Below, piece by piece: positions 43,101-56,609 of a stretch of 64,000 bases of DNA; within the stretch, counting starts at the first letter, position 1, and every line of letters starts with the position of its first letter. A model generated the notes under the pieces. That model saw only the letters and a list, made by a program, of their open reading frames with translations. It was not told the origin of the DNA and searched no databases. Source of the DNA: Siphonodentalium dalli (Eukaryota > Mollusca > Scaphopoda > Gadilida > Siphonodentaliidae); assembly GCA_032622095.1 (NCBI GenBank), contig CP136063.1:274155426-274219425 (forward strand), read 5' to 3'. Made by a program: the position numbers and the translations under genes.

Positions 43101-43957
43101 ACAAACCAGGAATAGACTAACAATGAACGCTCTTTATTTTTAACATACAATGTGTAAGGCTAACAATGAACGCTCTTTATTTGTAACATACCAGGAATAA
43201 GACTAACAATGAACGATCTTTATTTGTAACATGCCATGAATATACTAACAAGGAACGCTCTTTATTTGTAACATACAAGACTAACAATGAACGGTCTTTA
43301 TTGGTAACAAACAATACATAGACTAACAATGAACGCTCTTTATGTGTAACATACCAGGAATAAGACTACCAATGGACGTGCTTTGTTGGTTACATACCAG
43401 GAATAGACTAACAATAAACGCTCTTTGTTTGTAACATACCAGGAATAGACTAACAATGAACGCTCTTTATTTGTAACATACCAGGAATAAGACTAACAAT
43501 GAATGATCTTTATTGGTAACATACCAGGAATAGACTAACAATGAACGCTCATTATTGGTTATTTACCATGAGGTGACTAACAGAGAACGCTCTTTATTTG
43601 TAACATACCATGAATAAGACTAACAATGGACGTTCTTTGTTGGTTACATACCAGGAATAGACTAACAATGAACGCTCTTTATTTGTAACATACCAGGAAT
43701 AAGACTAACAATGAGCGTTCTTTATTTGTAACATACCAGGAATAGACTAACAATGAACGCTCTTTATTTGTAACATACCAGGAATAGACTAACAATGGGC
43801 ATTCTATATTGTTAACATACCAGGAGTAAGACTAACAATGAACGCTCTTTATTTATAACATACCAGGAATAGACTAACAATGAGCGTTCTTCATTTGTAA
43901 CATACCAGGAGTAAGACTAACAATGAACGCTCTTTATTTTTAACATACCAGGAATAG

Positions 43958-44917
43958 ACTATATAGCAATGAGCGTTCTTTATTTGTAACATACTAGGAA
44001 TAGACTAACAATGAACGCTCTTTATTTGTAACATACCAGGAATAGACTAACAATGAACGTTCTTTATTTGTAACATACATGGAATAAGACTAACAATGGA
44101 CGTTCTTTATTTGTAACATACCAGGAATAGACTAACAATGAGCGTTCTTTATTTGTAACATACCAGGAATAAGACTAGCAATGAACGTTCTGTATTTGTA
44201 ACATACCAGGAATAGACTAGCAATGAACGCTCTTTATTTGTAACATACCAGGAATAGACTAACAATGGACGTTCTTTATTTGTTACATACCAGGAATAGA
44301 CTAACAATGGACGTTCTTTATGTGTAACATACCAGGAATAGACTAACAATGAGCATTCTTTATTTGTAACATACCAAGAATAAGACCAACAATGGACGTT
44401 CTTTATTTGTAACTTATCAGGAATAGACTATCAATGGACACTCTTTATTTGTAACGTACCAGGAATATACTAGCAATGAACGCTCTTTGTTTGTAACATA
44501 CCATGAATAGACTAGCAATGAACGCTTTTTATTTGTTACATACAAGTAATAGACTAAAAATGAGCGTTCGTTATTTGTAACATACCATGAATAGACTAAC
44601 AATGAACGCTCTTTATTTGTAACATACCAGGAATAGACTAGCAATGAACGCTCTTTATGTGTAACATACCAGGAATATACTAACAATGATCGTTCTTTAT
44701 TTGTAACATACCATGAATATACTAGCAATGAGCGTTCTTTATTTGTAACATACCAGTAATAGACTAACAATGAACGCTCTTTATTTGTAACATACCAGGA
44801 ATAGACTAACAATGAGCGTTCTTTATTTGTAACATACCAGGAATAGACTAACAATGAACGATCTTTATTTGTAACATACCAGGAATAGACTAACAATGAG
44901 CAGTCTGTGTTGGTTAC
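43958..44917 (+). repeat. Block N10
   Basis: Full length. Variants: GAGCATTC at about 44352, CCAAGAATAAG at about 44374 and AACTTATCAGG at about 44412. Confidence 0.85.
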
Positions 44918-45154
44918 ATACCACGAATAAGACTAGCAATGAACGCACTTTATTTGTAACATACCAGGAATAGATTAGCAATGAACGCTCTTTATTTGTA
45001 ACATACCAGGTATTGACTAACAATGAACGCTCTGTATTTGTAACATACCAGGAATAGATAAACAATTAACGCTCTTTATTTGTAACATACCGGGAATAAG
45101 ACTAACAATGAACGCTCATTATTGGTATGTGAATTATCTTTATTTGTAACATAC

Positions 45155-45935
45155 CATGAATAAGACTAACAATGAACGTACTTTGTTGATTACATACCAG
45201 GAATAAGACAGGCAATGAACGCTCTTTATTTGTAACATACCATGAATAAGACTAGCAATGGACGTTCTTTGTTGGTTACATACCAGGAATAAGACTAACA
45301 ATGAACGCTCTTTATTTGTAACATACCAGGAGTAAGACTAACAATGAACGCTCTTTATTGGTAACATACCAGGAGTAAGACTAACAATGGACGTTCTTTG
45401 TTGGTTACATACCAGGGATAAGACTAGCAATAAACGCTCTTTATTTGTAACATACCATGAATAAGACTAAAAATGGACGTTCTTTGTTGGTTACATACCA
45501 GGAATAAGACTAGCAATGAACGCTCTTTATTTGTAACATATCAGGAGTAAGACTAACAATGAACGCTCTTTATTTGTAACTTACCAAGAGTAAGACTAAC
45601 AATGGACGTTATTTGTTGGTTACATACCAGGGATAAGACTAGCAATGAACGCTCTTTATTTGTAACATACAATGAATAAGACTAACAATTGACGTTCTTT
45701 GTTGGTTACATACCAGAAATAAGACTAGCAATGAAAGCTCTTTATTTTTAACATACCATGAATAAGACTAACAATGGACGTTCTTTGTTGGTTACATACC
45801 AGGATTAAGTCTAGCAATGAACGCTCTTTATTTGTAACATACCATGAGTAAGACTAACTATGAACGCGCTTTATTTGTAACATACCAGGAATATACCAAC
45901 AATGGACGTTCTTTGTTGGTTACATACCAGGAATA
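45155..45935 (+). repeat. Block D9
   Basis: D2-type with ACGTACTTTGTTGATTAC at 45176. It leads straight into N11 with no E or K between. Confidence 0.82.
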
Positions 45936-46021
45936 GACTAACAATGAGCGTTCTTCATTTGTAACATACCAGGAGTAAGACTAACAATGAACGCTCTTTA
46001 TTTTTAACATACCAGGAATAG

Positions 46022-46981
46022 ACTATATAGCAATGAGCGTTCTTTATTTGTAACATACTAGGAATAGACTAACAATGAACGCTCTTTATTTGTAACATAC
46101 CAGGAATAGACTAACAATGAACGTTCTTTATTTGTAACATACCTGGAATAAGACTAACAATGGACGTTCTTTATTTGTAACATACCAGGAATAGACTAAC
46201 AATGAGCGTTCTTTATTTGTAACATACCAGGAATAAGACTAGCAATGAACGTTCTGTATTTGTAACATACCAGGAATAGACTAGCAATGAACGCTCTTTA
46301 TTTGTAACATACCAGGAATAGACTAACAATGGACGTTCTTTATTTGTAACATACCAGGAATAGACTAACAATGGACGTTCTTTATGTGTAACATACCAGG
46401 AATAGACTAACAATGAGCGTTCTTTATTTGTAACATACCAGGAATAAGACCAACAATGGACGTTCTTTATTTGTAACATATCAGGAATAGACTATCAATG
46501 GACACTCTTTATTTGTAACGTACCAGGAATATACTAGCAATGAACGCTCTTTGTTTGTAACATACCATGAATAGACTAGCAATGAACGCTTTTTATTTGT
46601 TACATACAAGTAATAGACTAAAAATGAGCGTTCGTTATTTGTAACATAACATGAATAGACTAACAATGAACGCTCTTTATTTGTAACATACCAGGAATAG
46701 ACTAGCAATGAACGCTCTTTATGTGTAACATACCAGGAATATACTAACAATGATCGTTCTTTATTTGTAACATACCATGAATATACTAGCAATGAGCGTT
46801 CTTTATTTGTAACATACCAGGAATAGACTAACAATGAACGCTCTTTATTTGTAACATACCAGGAATAGACTAACAATGAGCGTTCTTTATTTGTAACATA
46901 GCAGGAATAGACTAACAATGAACGATCTTTATTTGTAACATACCAGGAATAGACTAACAATGAGCATTCTGTGTTGGTTAC
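46022..46981 (+). repeat. Block N11
   Basis: Full length. CATAACATGAATAG near 46646 and CATAGCAGG near 46898 distinguish it from its duplicate N14. Confidence 0.85.
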
Positions 46982-47214
46982 ATACCACGAATAAGACTAG
47001 CAATGAACGCACTTTATTTGTAACATACCAGGAATAGATTAGCAATGCACGCTCTTTATTTGTAACATACCAGGTATTGACTAACAATGAACGCTCTGTA
47101 TTTGTAACATACCAGGAATAGATAAACAATTAACGCTCTTTATTTGTAACATACCAGGAATAAGACTAACAATGAACGCTCATTATTGGTATGTGAATTA
47201 TCTTTATTTGTAAC

Positions 47215-48290
47215 ATACCATGGATAAGACTAACAATGGACGTACTTTGTTGGTTACATACCAGGAATAAGACAGGCAATGAACGCTCTTTATTTGTAAC
47301 ATACCATGAATAAGACTAGCAATGGACGTTCTTTGTTGGTTACATACCAGGAATAAGACTAACAATGAACGCTCTTTATTTGTAACATACCAGGAGTAAG
47401 ACTAACAATGAACGCTCTTTATTGGTAACATACCAGGAGTAAGACTAACAATGGACGTTCTTTGTTGGTTACATACCAGGGATAAGACTAGCAATGAACG
47501 CTCTTTATTTGTAACATACCATGAATAAGACTAACAATGGACGTTCTTTGTTGGTTACATACCAGGAATAAGACTAACAATGAACGCTCTTTATTTGTAA
47601 CATATCAGGAGTAAGACTAACAATGAACGCTCTTTATTTGTAACATACCAAGAGTAAGACTAACAATGGACGTTATTTGTTGGTTACATACCAGGGATAA
47701 GACTAGCAATGAACGCTCTTTATTTGTAACATACAATGAATAAGACTAACAATTGACGTTCTTTGTTGGTTACATACCAGAAATAAGACTAGCAATGAAA
47801 GCTCTTTATTTTTAACATACCATGAATAAGACTAACAATGGACGTTCTTTGTTGGTTACATACCAGGATTAAGTCTAGCAATGAACGCTCTTTATTTGTA
47901 ACATACCATGAGTAAGACTAACTATGAACGCGCTTTATTTGTAACATACCAGGAATATACCAACAATGGACGTTCTTTGTTGGTTACATACCAGGAATAG
48001 ATTAACAGTGAACGCTCTTTATTTGTAACATACCATGAATAAGACTAACAATGGACGTTCTGTGTTGGTTACATACCAGGAGTAAGACTATCAATGAGCG
48101 TTCTTTATTTGTAACATACAAGGAATAGACTAACAATGGACGTTCTTTGTTGGTTACATACCAGGATTAAGACTAGCAATAAACGCTCCTTATTTGTAGC
48201 ATACAACGAATAAGACTAACAATGGACGTTCTTTGCTGGTTACATACCAGGAATAATACTAGCAATGAACGCTCTTTATTTGTACCATAC
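47215..48290 (+). repeat. Block D10 (longest D)
   Basis: D2-type start continuing into extra dimers with their own variants (CGCTCCTTATTTG at about 48184, TTTGCTGGTTAC at 48232, TGTACCATACC at 48286). Confidence 0.8.
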
Positions 48291-48971
48291 CATGAGTAAG
48301 ACTAACTATGAACCCTCTTTGTTTGTAACATACCAGGAATAAGACTAACAATGAGCGTTCGCTATTTGTAACATACCAGGAATAAGACTAACAATGAGCG
48401 TTCTTTATTTGTAACATACCATGACTAAGACTAACAATGAACGGTATTTATTGGTAACATACAATGAGTAGACTTACAATGAACGCTCATTATGTGTAAC
48501 ATACCAGGAATAAGACTAACAATGAACGATCTTTATTTGTAACATACCATGAATATACTAACAAGGAACGCTCTTTATTTCTAACATACCATGACTAATA
48601 CTAACAATGCACGGTCTTATTTTTAACATACAATGAGTAAGACTAACATTGAACGCTCTGTATTTGTAACATACCAGGCATAATACTAACAATGGACGAT
48701 CTTTATTTGTAACATACCATGAATATACTAACAATGAACGCATTTTATGTGTATCATACCAGGAATAAGACTAACAATGAACGCTCTTTATTTGTAACAT
48801 ACCATGAACAAGAATAACAATGGACGGTCTTTATTTGTAACATACCACGAATAGACTAACAATGAACGCTCTTCAATTGTAACATACCAGGAATAGACTA
48901 ACAATGAACGCTCTTTATTTGTAACATACCAGGAATAGACTAGCAATGAACGCTCTTTATTTGTAACATAC

Positions 48972-49157
48972 CAGGGATAGACCAACAATTAACGCTCTTT
49001 ATTTGTAATATACCATGAATATACTAACAAGGAACGCTCTTTATTTCTAACATACAAGGAGTAAGACTAACAATGAACGCTCTTTATTTGTAACATACCA
49101 GGAATAGACTAACAATGAACGCTCTTTATTTGTAACATACCAGGAATAAGACTAGCA
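48972..49157 (+). repeat. K stub before the inverted block (second copy about 62483-62665)
   Basis: The K opening monomer is followed after about one monomer by GAATATACTAACAAGG and then generic monomers. The remaining 1.5 kb of K are absent, replaced by the inverted block. Confidence 0.75.
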
Positions 49158-49185
49158 TTTATTGTTATTCTATTACTGGTACGTT
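49140..49185. other. Direct-to-inverted junction (conserved at 62650-62695)
   Basis: GACTAGCATTTA meets TTGTTATTCTATTACTGG, followed by the reversed ACGTTAC. The same turn occurs at +13,509, so it is a real inherited breakpoint and not a one-off error. Confidence 0.85.
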
Positions 49186-50149
49186 ACAAATAAAGAATGC
49201 TCATTGTTAGTCTAGTCCTGGTATGTTACAAATAAAGAGCGTTCATTGTTAGTCTATTCCTGGTATGTTACAAATAAAGAACGTTCATTGTTAGTCTATT
49301 CGTGGTATGTTACAAATAAAGAGCGTTCATCGTTAGTCTTACTCCTGGAATGTTACCAATAAAGAACGCTCATTATTAGTATATTCCTGGTATGTTACAA
49401 ATAAAGAGCGTTCATTGTTAGTCTATTCCTGGTATGTTACAAATAAAGAACGTTCATTGTTAGTCTATTCATGGTATGTTACAAATAAAGAGCGTTCATT
49501 GTTAGACTATTCCTGGTATGTTACAAATAAAGAGCGTTCATTGTTAGTCTTACTCCTGGTATGTTACAAATAAATAACGCTCATTGTTAGTCTATTCCTG
49601 GTATGTTACAAATAAAGAGCGTTCATCGTTAGTCTTACTCCTGGAATGTTACCAATAAAGAACGCTCAGTATTAGTATATTCCTGGTATGTTACAAATAA
49701 AGAGCGTTCGATGTTAGTCTTACTCATTGTACGTTAAAAATAAAGACCCTTCATTGTTAGTCTTAGTCATGGTATGTTAGAAATAAAGAGCGCTCATCGT
49801 TAGTCTATTCATGGTATGTTATAAATAAAGAGCGTTCATTGTTATTATATTCCTGGTATGTTACAAATAAAGAGCGTTCATTGTTAGTCTATTCCTGGTA
49901 TGTTACAAATAAAGAACGCTCATTGTTAGTCTTATTCCTGGTATGTTACAAATAAAGAGCGTTCATTGTTAGTCTATTCATGGTATGTAACCAACAAAGA
50001 ACGTCCATTGTTAGTCTTATTCCTGGTATGTTACACATTAAGAGCGTTCATTGTTGGTCTATTCATTGTTACCAATAAGGACCGTTCATTGTTAGTCTTA
50101 GTCATGGTATGTTACAAATAAAGAGCGTTCCTTGTTAGTATATTCATGG

Positions 50150-51169
50150 TATGTTACAAATAAAGATCGTTCATTGTTAGTCTTATTCCTGGTATGTTAC
50201 AAATACAGAGCGTTCATTGTTAGTCTTACACGTTGTATGTTAAAAATAAAGAGCGTTAATTGTTAGTCTATTCCTGGTGTGTTACAAATAAATAGCGTTC
50301 ATTGTTAGTCTTACTCCTGGTATGTTACAAATAAAGAACGCTCATTGTTAGTCTATTCCTGGTATGTTACAAATAAAGAGCGTTCATTGTTAGTCTTACT
50401 CCTGGTATGTTACCAATAAAGAACGCTAATTATTAGTATTTTCCTGGTATGTTACAAATAAAGAGCGTTCGATGTTAGTCTTACTCATTGTACGTTAAAA
50501 ATAAAGACCGTTCATTGTTAGTCTTAGTCATGGTATGTTAGAAATAAAGAGCGCTCATAGTTAGTCTATTCCTGGTATGTTATAAATAAAGAGCGTTCAT
50601 TGGTAGTCTTACTCCTGGTATGTTAACAATAAAGAACGCTCATTGTTAGTATATTCCTGGTATGTTACAAATAAAGAGCGTTCATTGTTAGTCTATTCCT
50701 GGTATGTTACAAATAAAGAACGCTCATTGTTAGTCTTATTCCTGGTATGTTACAAATAAAGATCATTCATTGTTAGTCTATTCCTGGTATGTAACCAACA
50801 AAGAACGTCCATTGTTAGTCTTATTCATGGTATGTTACAAATAAAGAGCGTTCACTGTTAGTCACCTCCTGGTAAATAACCAATAATGAGCGTTCATTGT
50901 TAGTCTATTCCTGGTATGTTACCAATACAGATCATTCATTGTTATTCGTATTCCTGGTATGTTACAAATAAAGAGCGTGCATTGTTAGTCTATTCCTGGT
51001 ATGTTACAAATAAAGAGCGCTTATTGTTAGTCTAATCCTGGTATGTAACCAACAAAGAACGTCCATTGTTAGTCTTATTCCTGGTATGTTACACATTAAG
51101 AGCGTTCATTGTTAGTCTATTAATTGTTTGTTACCAATAAAGACCGTTCATTGTTAGTCTTAGTCATGG
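50150..51169 (-). repeat. 1,020-bp tandem duplication in the inverted block, copy 1
   Basis: Landmarks recur at exactly +1,020: TAGTCTTACACGTTGTATG (50221 and 51241), GGTAAATAACC (50871 and 51891), GTTATTCGTATTCC (50960 and 51960). The boundary is accurate to within about one monomer. Confidence 0.88.
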
Positions 51170-52189
51170 TATGTTTCAAATAAAGATCGTTCATTGTTAG
51201 TCTTATTCCTGGTATGTTACAAATACAGAGCGTTCATTGTTAGTCTTACACGTTGTATGTTAAAAATAAAGAGCGTTAATTGTTAGTCTATTCCTGGTTT
51301 GTTACAAATAAATAGCGTTCAATGTTAGTCTTACTCCTGGTATGTTACAAATAAAGAACGCTCATTGTTAGTCTATTCCTGGTATGTTACAAATAAAGAG
51401 CGTTCATTGTTAGTCTTACTCCTGGTATGTTACCAATAAAGAACGCTAATTATTAGTATTTTCCTGGTATGTTACAAATAAAGAGCGTTCGATGTTAGTC
51501 TTACTCATTGTACGTTAAAAATAAAGACCGTTCATTGTTAGTCTTAGTCATGGTATGTTAGAAATAAAGAGCGCTCATTGTTAGTCTATTCCTGGTATGT
51601 TATAAATAAAGAGCGTTCATTGGTAGTCTTACTCCTGGTATGTTAACAATAAAGAACGCTCATTGTTAGTATATTCCTGGTATGTTACAAATAAAGAGCG
51701 TTCATTGTTAGTCTATTCCTGGTATGTTACAAATAAAGAACGCTCATTGCTAGTCTTATTCCTGGTATGTTACAAATAAAGATCATTCATTGTTAGTCTA
51801 TTCCTGGTATGTAACCAACAAAGAACGTCCATTGTTAGTCTTATTCATGGTATGTTACAAATAAAGAGCGTTCACTGTTAGTCACCTCCTGGTAAATAAC
51901 CAATAATGAGCGTTCATTGTTAGTCTATTCCTGGTATGTTACCAATACAGATCATTCATTGTTATTCGTATTCCTGGTATGTTACAAATAAAGAGCGTGC
52001 ATTGTTAGTCTATTCCTGGTATGTTACAAATAAAGAGCGTTTATTGTTAGTCTAATCCTGGTATGTAACCAACAATGAACGTCCATTGTTAGTCTTATTC
52101 CTGGTATGTTACACATTAAGAGCGTTCATTGTTAGTCTATTAATTGTTTGTTACCAATAAAGACCGTTCATTGTTAGTCTTAGTCATGG
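51170..52189 (-). repeat. 1,020-bp tandem duplication in the inverted block, copy 2
   Basis: At least six substitutions from copy 1 are visible, for example GCTCATAG versus GCTCATTG at about 50551/51571, and AACAAAGAACG versus AACAATGAACG at about 51050/52070. It ends shortly before the return to forward orientation. Confidence 0.88.
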
Positions 52190-52204
52190 TATGTTTCAAA
52201 TAAA

Positions 52205-52245
52205 GTGCGTTCCTTGTTAGTATAAGACTAACAATGGACGTTCTT
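52205..52245. other. Inverted-to-direct junction with short palindrome
   Basis: TTGTTAGT, then ATAAG, then ACTAACAA: perfect 8-bp arms around a 5-bp loop. The arms lie inside much longer imperfect inverted homology, because the two flanks are satellite in opposite orientations. Confidence 0.85.
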
Positions 52246-52608
52246 TGTTGGTTACATACCAGGAGTAAGACTATCAATGAGCGTTCTTTATTTGTAACAT
52301 ACAAGGAATAGACTAACAATGAACGCTCTTTATTAGTAACATACCAGGAATAAGACTAACAATGAGCGTTCTTTATTTGTAACATACCAGGAATAGACTA
52401 ACAATGAACGCTCTTTATTTGTAACATACCAGGAATAGACTAACAATGGGCATTCTATATTGGTAACATACCAGCAGTAAGACTAACAATGAACGCTCTT
52501 TATTTATAACATACCAGGAATAGACTAACAATGAGCGTTCTTCATTTGTAACATACCAGGAGTAAGACTAACAATGAACGCTCTTTATTTTTAACATACC
52601 AGGAATAG

Positions 52609-53567
52609 ACTATATAGCAATGAGCGTTCTTTATTTGTAACATACTAGGAATAGACTAACAATGAACGCTCTTTATTTGTAACATACCAGGAATAGACTA
52701 ACAATGAACGTTCTTTATTTGTAACATACCTGGAATAAGACTAACAATGGACGTTCTTTATTTGTAACATACCAGGAATAGACTAACAATGAGCGTTCTT
52801 TATTTGTAACATACCAGGAATAAGACTAGCAATGAACGTTCTGTATTTGTAACATACCAGGAATAGACTAGCAATGAATGCTCTTTATTTGTAACATACC
52901 AGGAATAGACTAACAATGGACGTTCTTTATTTGTAACATACCAGGAATAGACTAACAATGGACGTTCTTTATGTGTAACATACCAGGAATAGACTAACAA
53001 TGAGCGTTCTTTATTTGTAACATACCAGGAATAAGACCAACAATGGACGTTCTTTATTTGTAACATATCAGGAATAGACTATCAATGGACACTCTTTATT
53101 TGTAACGTACCAGGAATATACTAGCAATGAACGCTCTTTGTTTGTAACATACCATGAATAGACTAGCAATGAACGCTTTTTATTTGTTACATACAAGTAA
53201 TAGACTAAAAATGAGCGTTCGTTATTTGTAACATACCATGAATAGACTAACAATGAACGCTCTTTATTTGTAACATACCAGGAATAGACTAGCAATGAAC
53301 GCTCTTTATGTGTAACATACCAGGAATATACTAACAATGATCGTTCTTTATTTGTAACATACCATGAATATACTAGCAATGAGCGTTCTTTATTTGTAAC
53401 ATACCAGGAATAGACTAACAATGAACGCTCTTTATTTGTAACATACCAGGAATAGACTAACAATGAGCGTTCTTTATTTGTAACATACCAGGAATTGACT
53501 AACAATGAACGATCTTTATTTGTAACATACCAGGAATAGACTAACAATGAGCAGTCTGTGTTGGTTA
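52609..53567 (+). repeat. Block N12
   Basis: Duplicate of N9 at +13,509. It has TATTTGTAAC where N9 has TATCTGTAAC. Confidence 0.85.
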
Positions 53568-53798
53568 CATACCACGAATAAGACTAGCAATGAACGCACT
53601 TTATTTGTAACATACCAGGAATAGATTAGCAATGAACGCTCTTTATTTGTAACATACCAGGTATTGACTAACAATGAACGCTCTGTATTTGTAACATACC
53701 AGGAATAGATAAACAATTAACGCTCTTTATTTGTAACATACCAGGAATAAGACTAACAATGAACGCTCATTATTGGTATGTGAATTATCTTTATTTGT

Positions 53799-54589
53799 AA
53801 CATACCATGAATAAGACTAACAATGGACGTACTTTGTTGGTTACATACCAGGAATAAGACAGGCAATGAACGCTCTTTATTTGTAACATACCATGAATAA
53901 GACTAGCAATGGACGTTCTTTGTTGGTTACATACCAGGAATAAGACTAACAATGAACGCTCTTTATTTGTAACATACCAGGAGTAAGACTAACAATGAAC
54001 GCTCTTTATTGGTAACATACCAGGAGTAAGACTAACAATGGACGTTCTTTGTTGGTTACATACCAGGGATAAGACTAGCAATGAACGCTCTTTATTTGTA
54101 ACATACCATGAATAAGACTAACAATGGACGTTCTTTGTTGGTTACATACCAGGAATAAGACTAGCAATAAACGCTCTTTATTTGTAACATATCAGGAGTA
54201 AGACTAACAATGAACGCTCTTTATTTGTAACTTACCAAGAGTAAGACTAACAATGGACGTTATTTGTTGGTAACATACCAGGGATAAGACTAGCAATGAA
54301 CGCTCTTTATTTGTAACATACAATGAATAAGACTAACAATTGACGTTCTTTGTTGGTTACATACCAGAAATAAGACTAGCAATGAAAGCTCTTTATTTTT
54401 AACATACCATGAATAAGACTAACAATGGACGTTCTTTGTTGGTTACATACCAGGATTAAGTCTAGCAATGAACGCTCTTTATTTGTAACATACCATGAGT
54501 AAGACTAACTATGAACGCGCTTTATTTGTAACATACCAGGAATATACCAACAATGGACGTTCTTTGTTGGTTACATACCAGGAATAGAC
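53799..54589 (+). repeat. Block D11
   Basis: Duplicate of D8. It differs by GTTGGTAACATACC near 54265. Confidence 0.83.
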
Positions 54590-55003
54590 TAACAATGAGC
54601 GTTCTTTATTTCTAACATACCATGACTAATACTAACAATGAACGGTCTTATTTTTAACATACAATGAGTAAGACTAACATTGAACGCTCTGTATTTGTAA
54701 CATACCAGGCATAAGACTAACAATGAACGATCTTTATTTGTAACATACCATGAATATACTAACAATGAACGCTTTTTATGTGTATCATACCAGGAATAAG
54801 ACTAACAATGAACGCTCTTTATTTGTAACATACCATGAACAAGAATAACAATGGACGGTCTTTATTTGTAACATACCACGAATAGACTAACAATGAACGC
54901 TCTTCAATTGTAACATACCAGGAATAGACTAACAATGAACGCTCTTTATTTGTAACATACCAGGAATAGACTAACAATGAACGCTCTTTATTTGTAACAT
55001 ACC

Positions 55004-56609
55004 AGGGATAGACCAACAATTAACGCTCTTTATTTGTAATATACCATGAATAGACTAACAATGAACGTTCTTTATTTGTAACATACCATGAATAAACTAA
55101 CAATGAACGTTCTTTATTTGTAACATACCAGGAATAAGACAAACAATGAACGCTCTTTATTTGTAACATACCAGGAATAGTCTTACAATGAACGCTCTTT
55201 ATTTGTAACATAACATGAATAGACTAGCAATGAACGCTCTTTATTAGTAACATACCAGGAATATAATAACAATGAATGCTCTTTATTTGTAACATACCAG
55301 GAATAGACTAACAATGAACGCTCTTTATTTGGAACATACCATGAATAGACTAAAAATGAACGTTCTTTATTTGTAACATACCAGGAATAGAGTAACAATG
55401 AACGCTCTTTATTTGTAACACACCAGGAATAGACTAACAATGAACGCTCTTTATTTGTAACTTACCAGGAATAGACTAACAATGAACGTTCTTTATTTGT
55501 AACATACCAGGAATAGACTAACAATGAGCGTTCTTTATTTGTAGCATATTAGGAGTAAGACTAACAATGAAAGTTCTTTATTTTTAACATACAATGAGTA
55601 AGACTAACAATGAACGCTCTATATTTGTAACATACCAGGCATAAGACTAACAATGAACGTTCTTTATTTGTAACATACCATGAATATATTAACAATGAAC
55701 GCTTTTTATGTGTATCATACCAGGAATAAGACTAACAATGAACGCTCTTTATTTGTAACATACCATGAATAAGAATAACAATGGACGGTCTTTATTTGTA
55801 ACATACCACGAATAGACTAACAATGAACGCTCTTTATTTGTAACATACCAGGAATAGACTAACAATGAACGCTCTTTATTTGTAACATACCAGGGATAGA
55901 CTAACAATTTACGCTCTTTATTTGTAATATACCATGAATAGACTAACAATGAACGTTCTTTATTTGTAACAAACCAGGAATAGACTAACTATGAGCGTTC
56001 TTTATTTGTAACATACCAGGAGTAAGACTAGCAATGAACACTCTTTATTTGTAACATACCAGGAGTAAGACTAACAATGAGCGTTCTTTATATGTAACAT
56101 ACCAGTAATATACTATCTATCAACGCTCTTTATATGTAACATACCAGGAGTAAGGCTAACAATGAGCGTTCTTTATTTTTAACATACCAGGAATAAGATT
56201 AACAATGAGCGATCTTTATTTGTAACATACCATGAATTTTCTAACAAGAAACGCTCTTTATTGGTAATATACAATGAGTAGAGTAACAATGAACGCTCTT
56301 TATGTGTAATAAACCACGAATAAGACTAACAATGCACGATCATTATTTGTAACATACCATGAATATACTAACAAGGAACGCTCTTTATTTGTAACATACC
56401 AGGAATAGACTAACAATGAGCGTTCTTTATTGGTAACATACCAGGAGTAAGACTAACAATGAACGCTCTTTATTTAAAACATATCAGGAATAGACTAACA
56501 ATGAGCGTTCTTTATTTGTAACATACAAGGAGTAAGACTAACAATGAACGCTCTTTATTTGTAACAGACCAGGAATAGACTATATAACAATGAGCGTTAT
56601 TTATTTGTA
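55004..56609 (+). repeat. Block K11
   Basis: Duplicate of K10 at +13,509. Differences include AACGTTC for AACGATC near 55660 and AACAAGAAACG near 56245. Confidence 0.84.

Larger units (their letters stand above)
1..49157 (+). repeat. Direct-orientation segment 1 of the array
   Basis: All monomers read in the orientation of the 71-112 copy. The segment ends where GACTAGCATTTA runs into TTGTTATTCTATTACTGG, the reverse-complement orientation. It contains blocks K1 to K10, N1 to N11 and D1 to D10. Confidence 0.93.
38840..49561 (+). repeat. Segmental duplication II, copy 1 (offset 13,509)
   Basis: N9, D8, K10, N10, D9, N11, D10 and the first 404 bp of the inverted block all recur at exactly +13,509. 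Scattered substitutions distinguish the copies (for example CCAGCGAT at 41494 versus CCAGGGAT at 55003; TGAAACATACC at 41821 versus TGGAACATACC). The left boundary is approximate. Confidence 0.9.
49158..52222 (-). repeat. Inverted block of the satellite (about 3.07 kb)
   Basis: Monomers switch to the reverse complement (GGTATGTTAC, AAATAAAGAGC, GTTCATTGTTAGTC) and switch back at about 52222. The inside is the same family, including the M-type marker in reverse (GGTAAATAACC at about 50872 and 51892). Its CACCTCCTGG neighbour matches the AGGAGGTG variant of M seen at 20082-20110 better than the ATGAGGTG variant. No transposase or terminal repeats accompany it. Interpretation: inversion or inverted insertion of array DNA. 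The left boundary is good to a few bases. Confidence 0.93.

Noticed and set aside
49158-52222. Inverted block as a transposable element or foldback element
   Set aside because: Its content is the same satellite, with no terminal inverted repeats bounding non-satellite DNA, no target-site duplication I could identify and no coding capacity.
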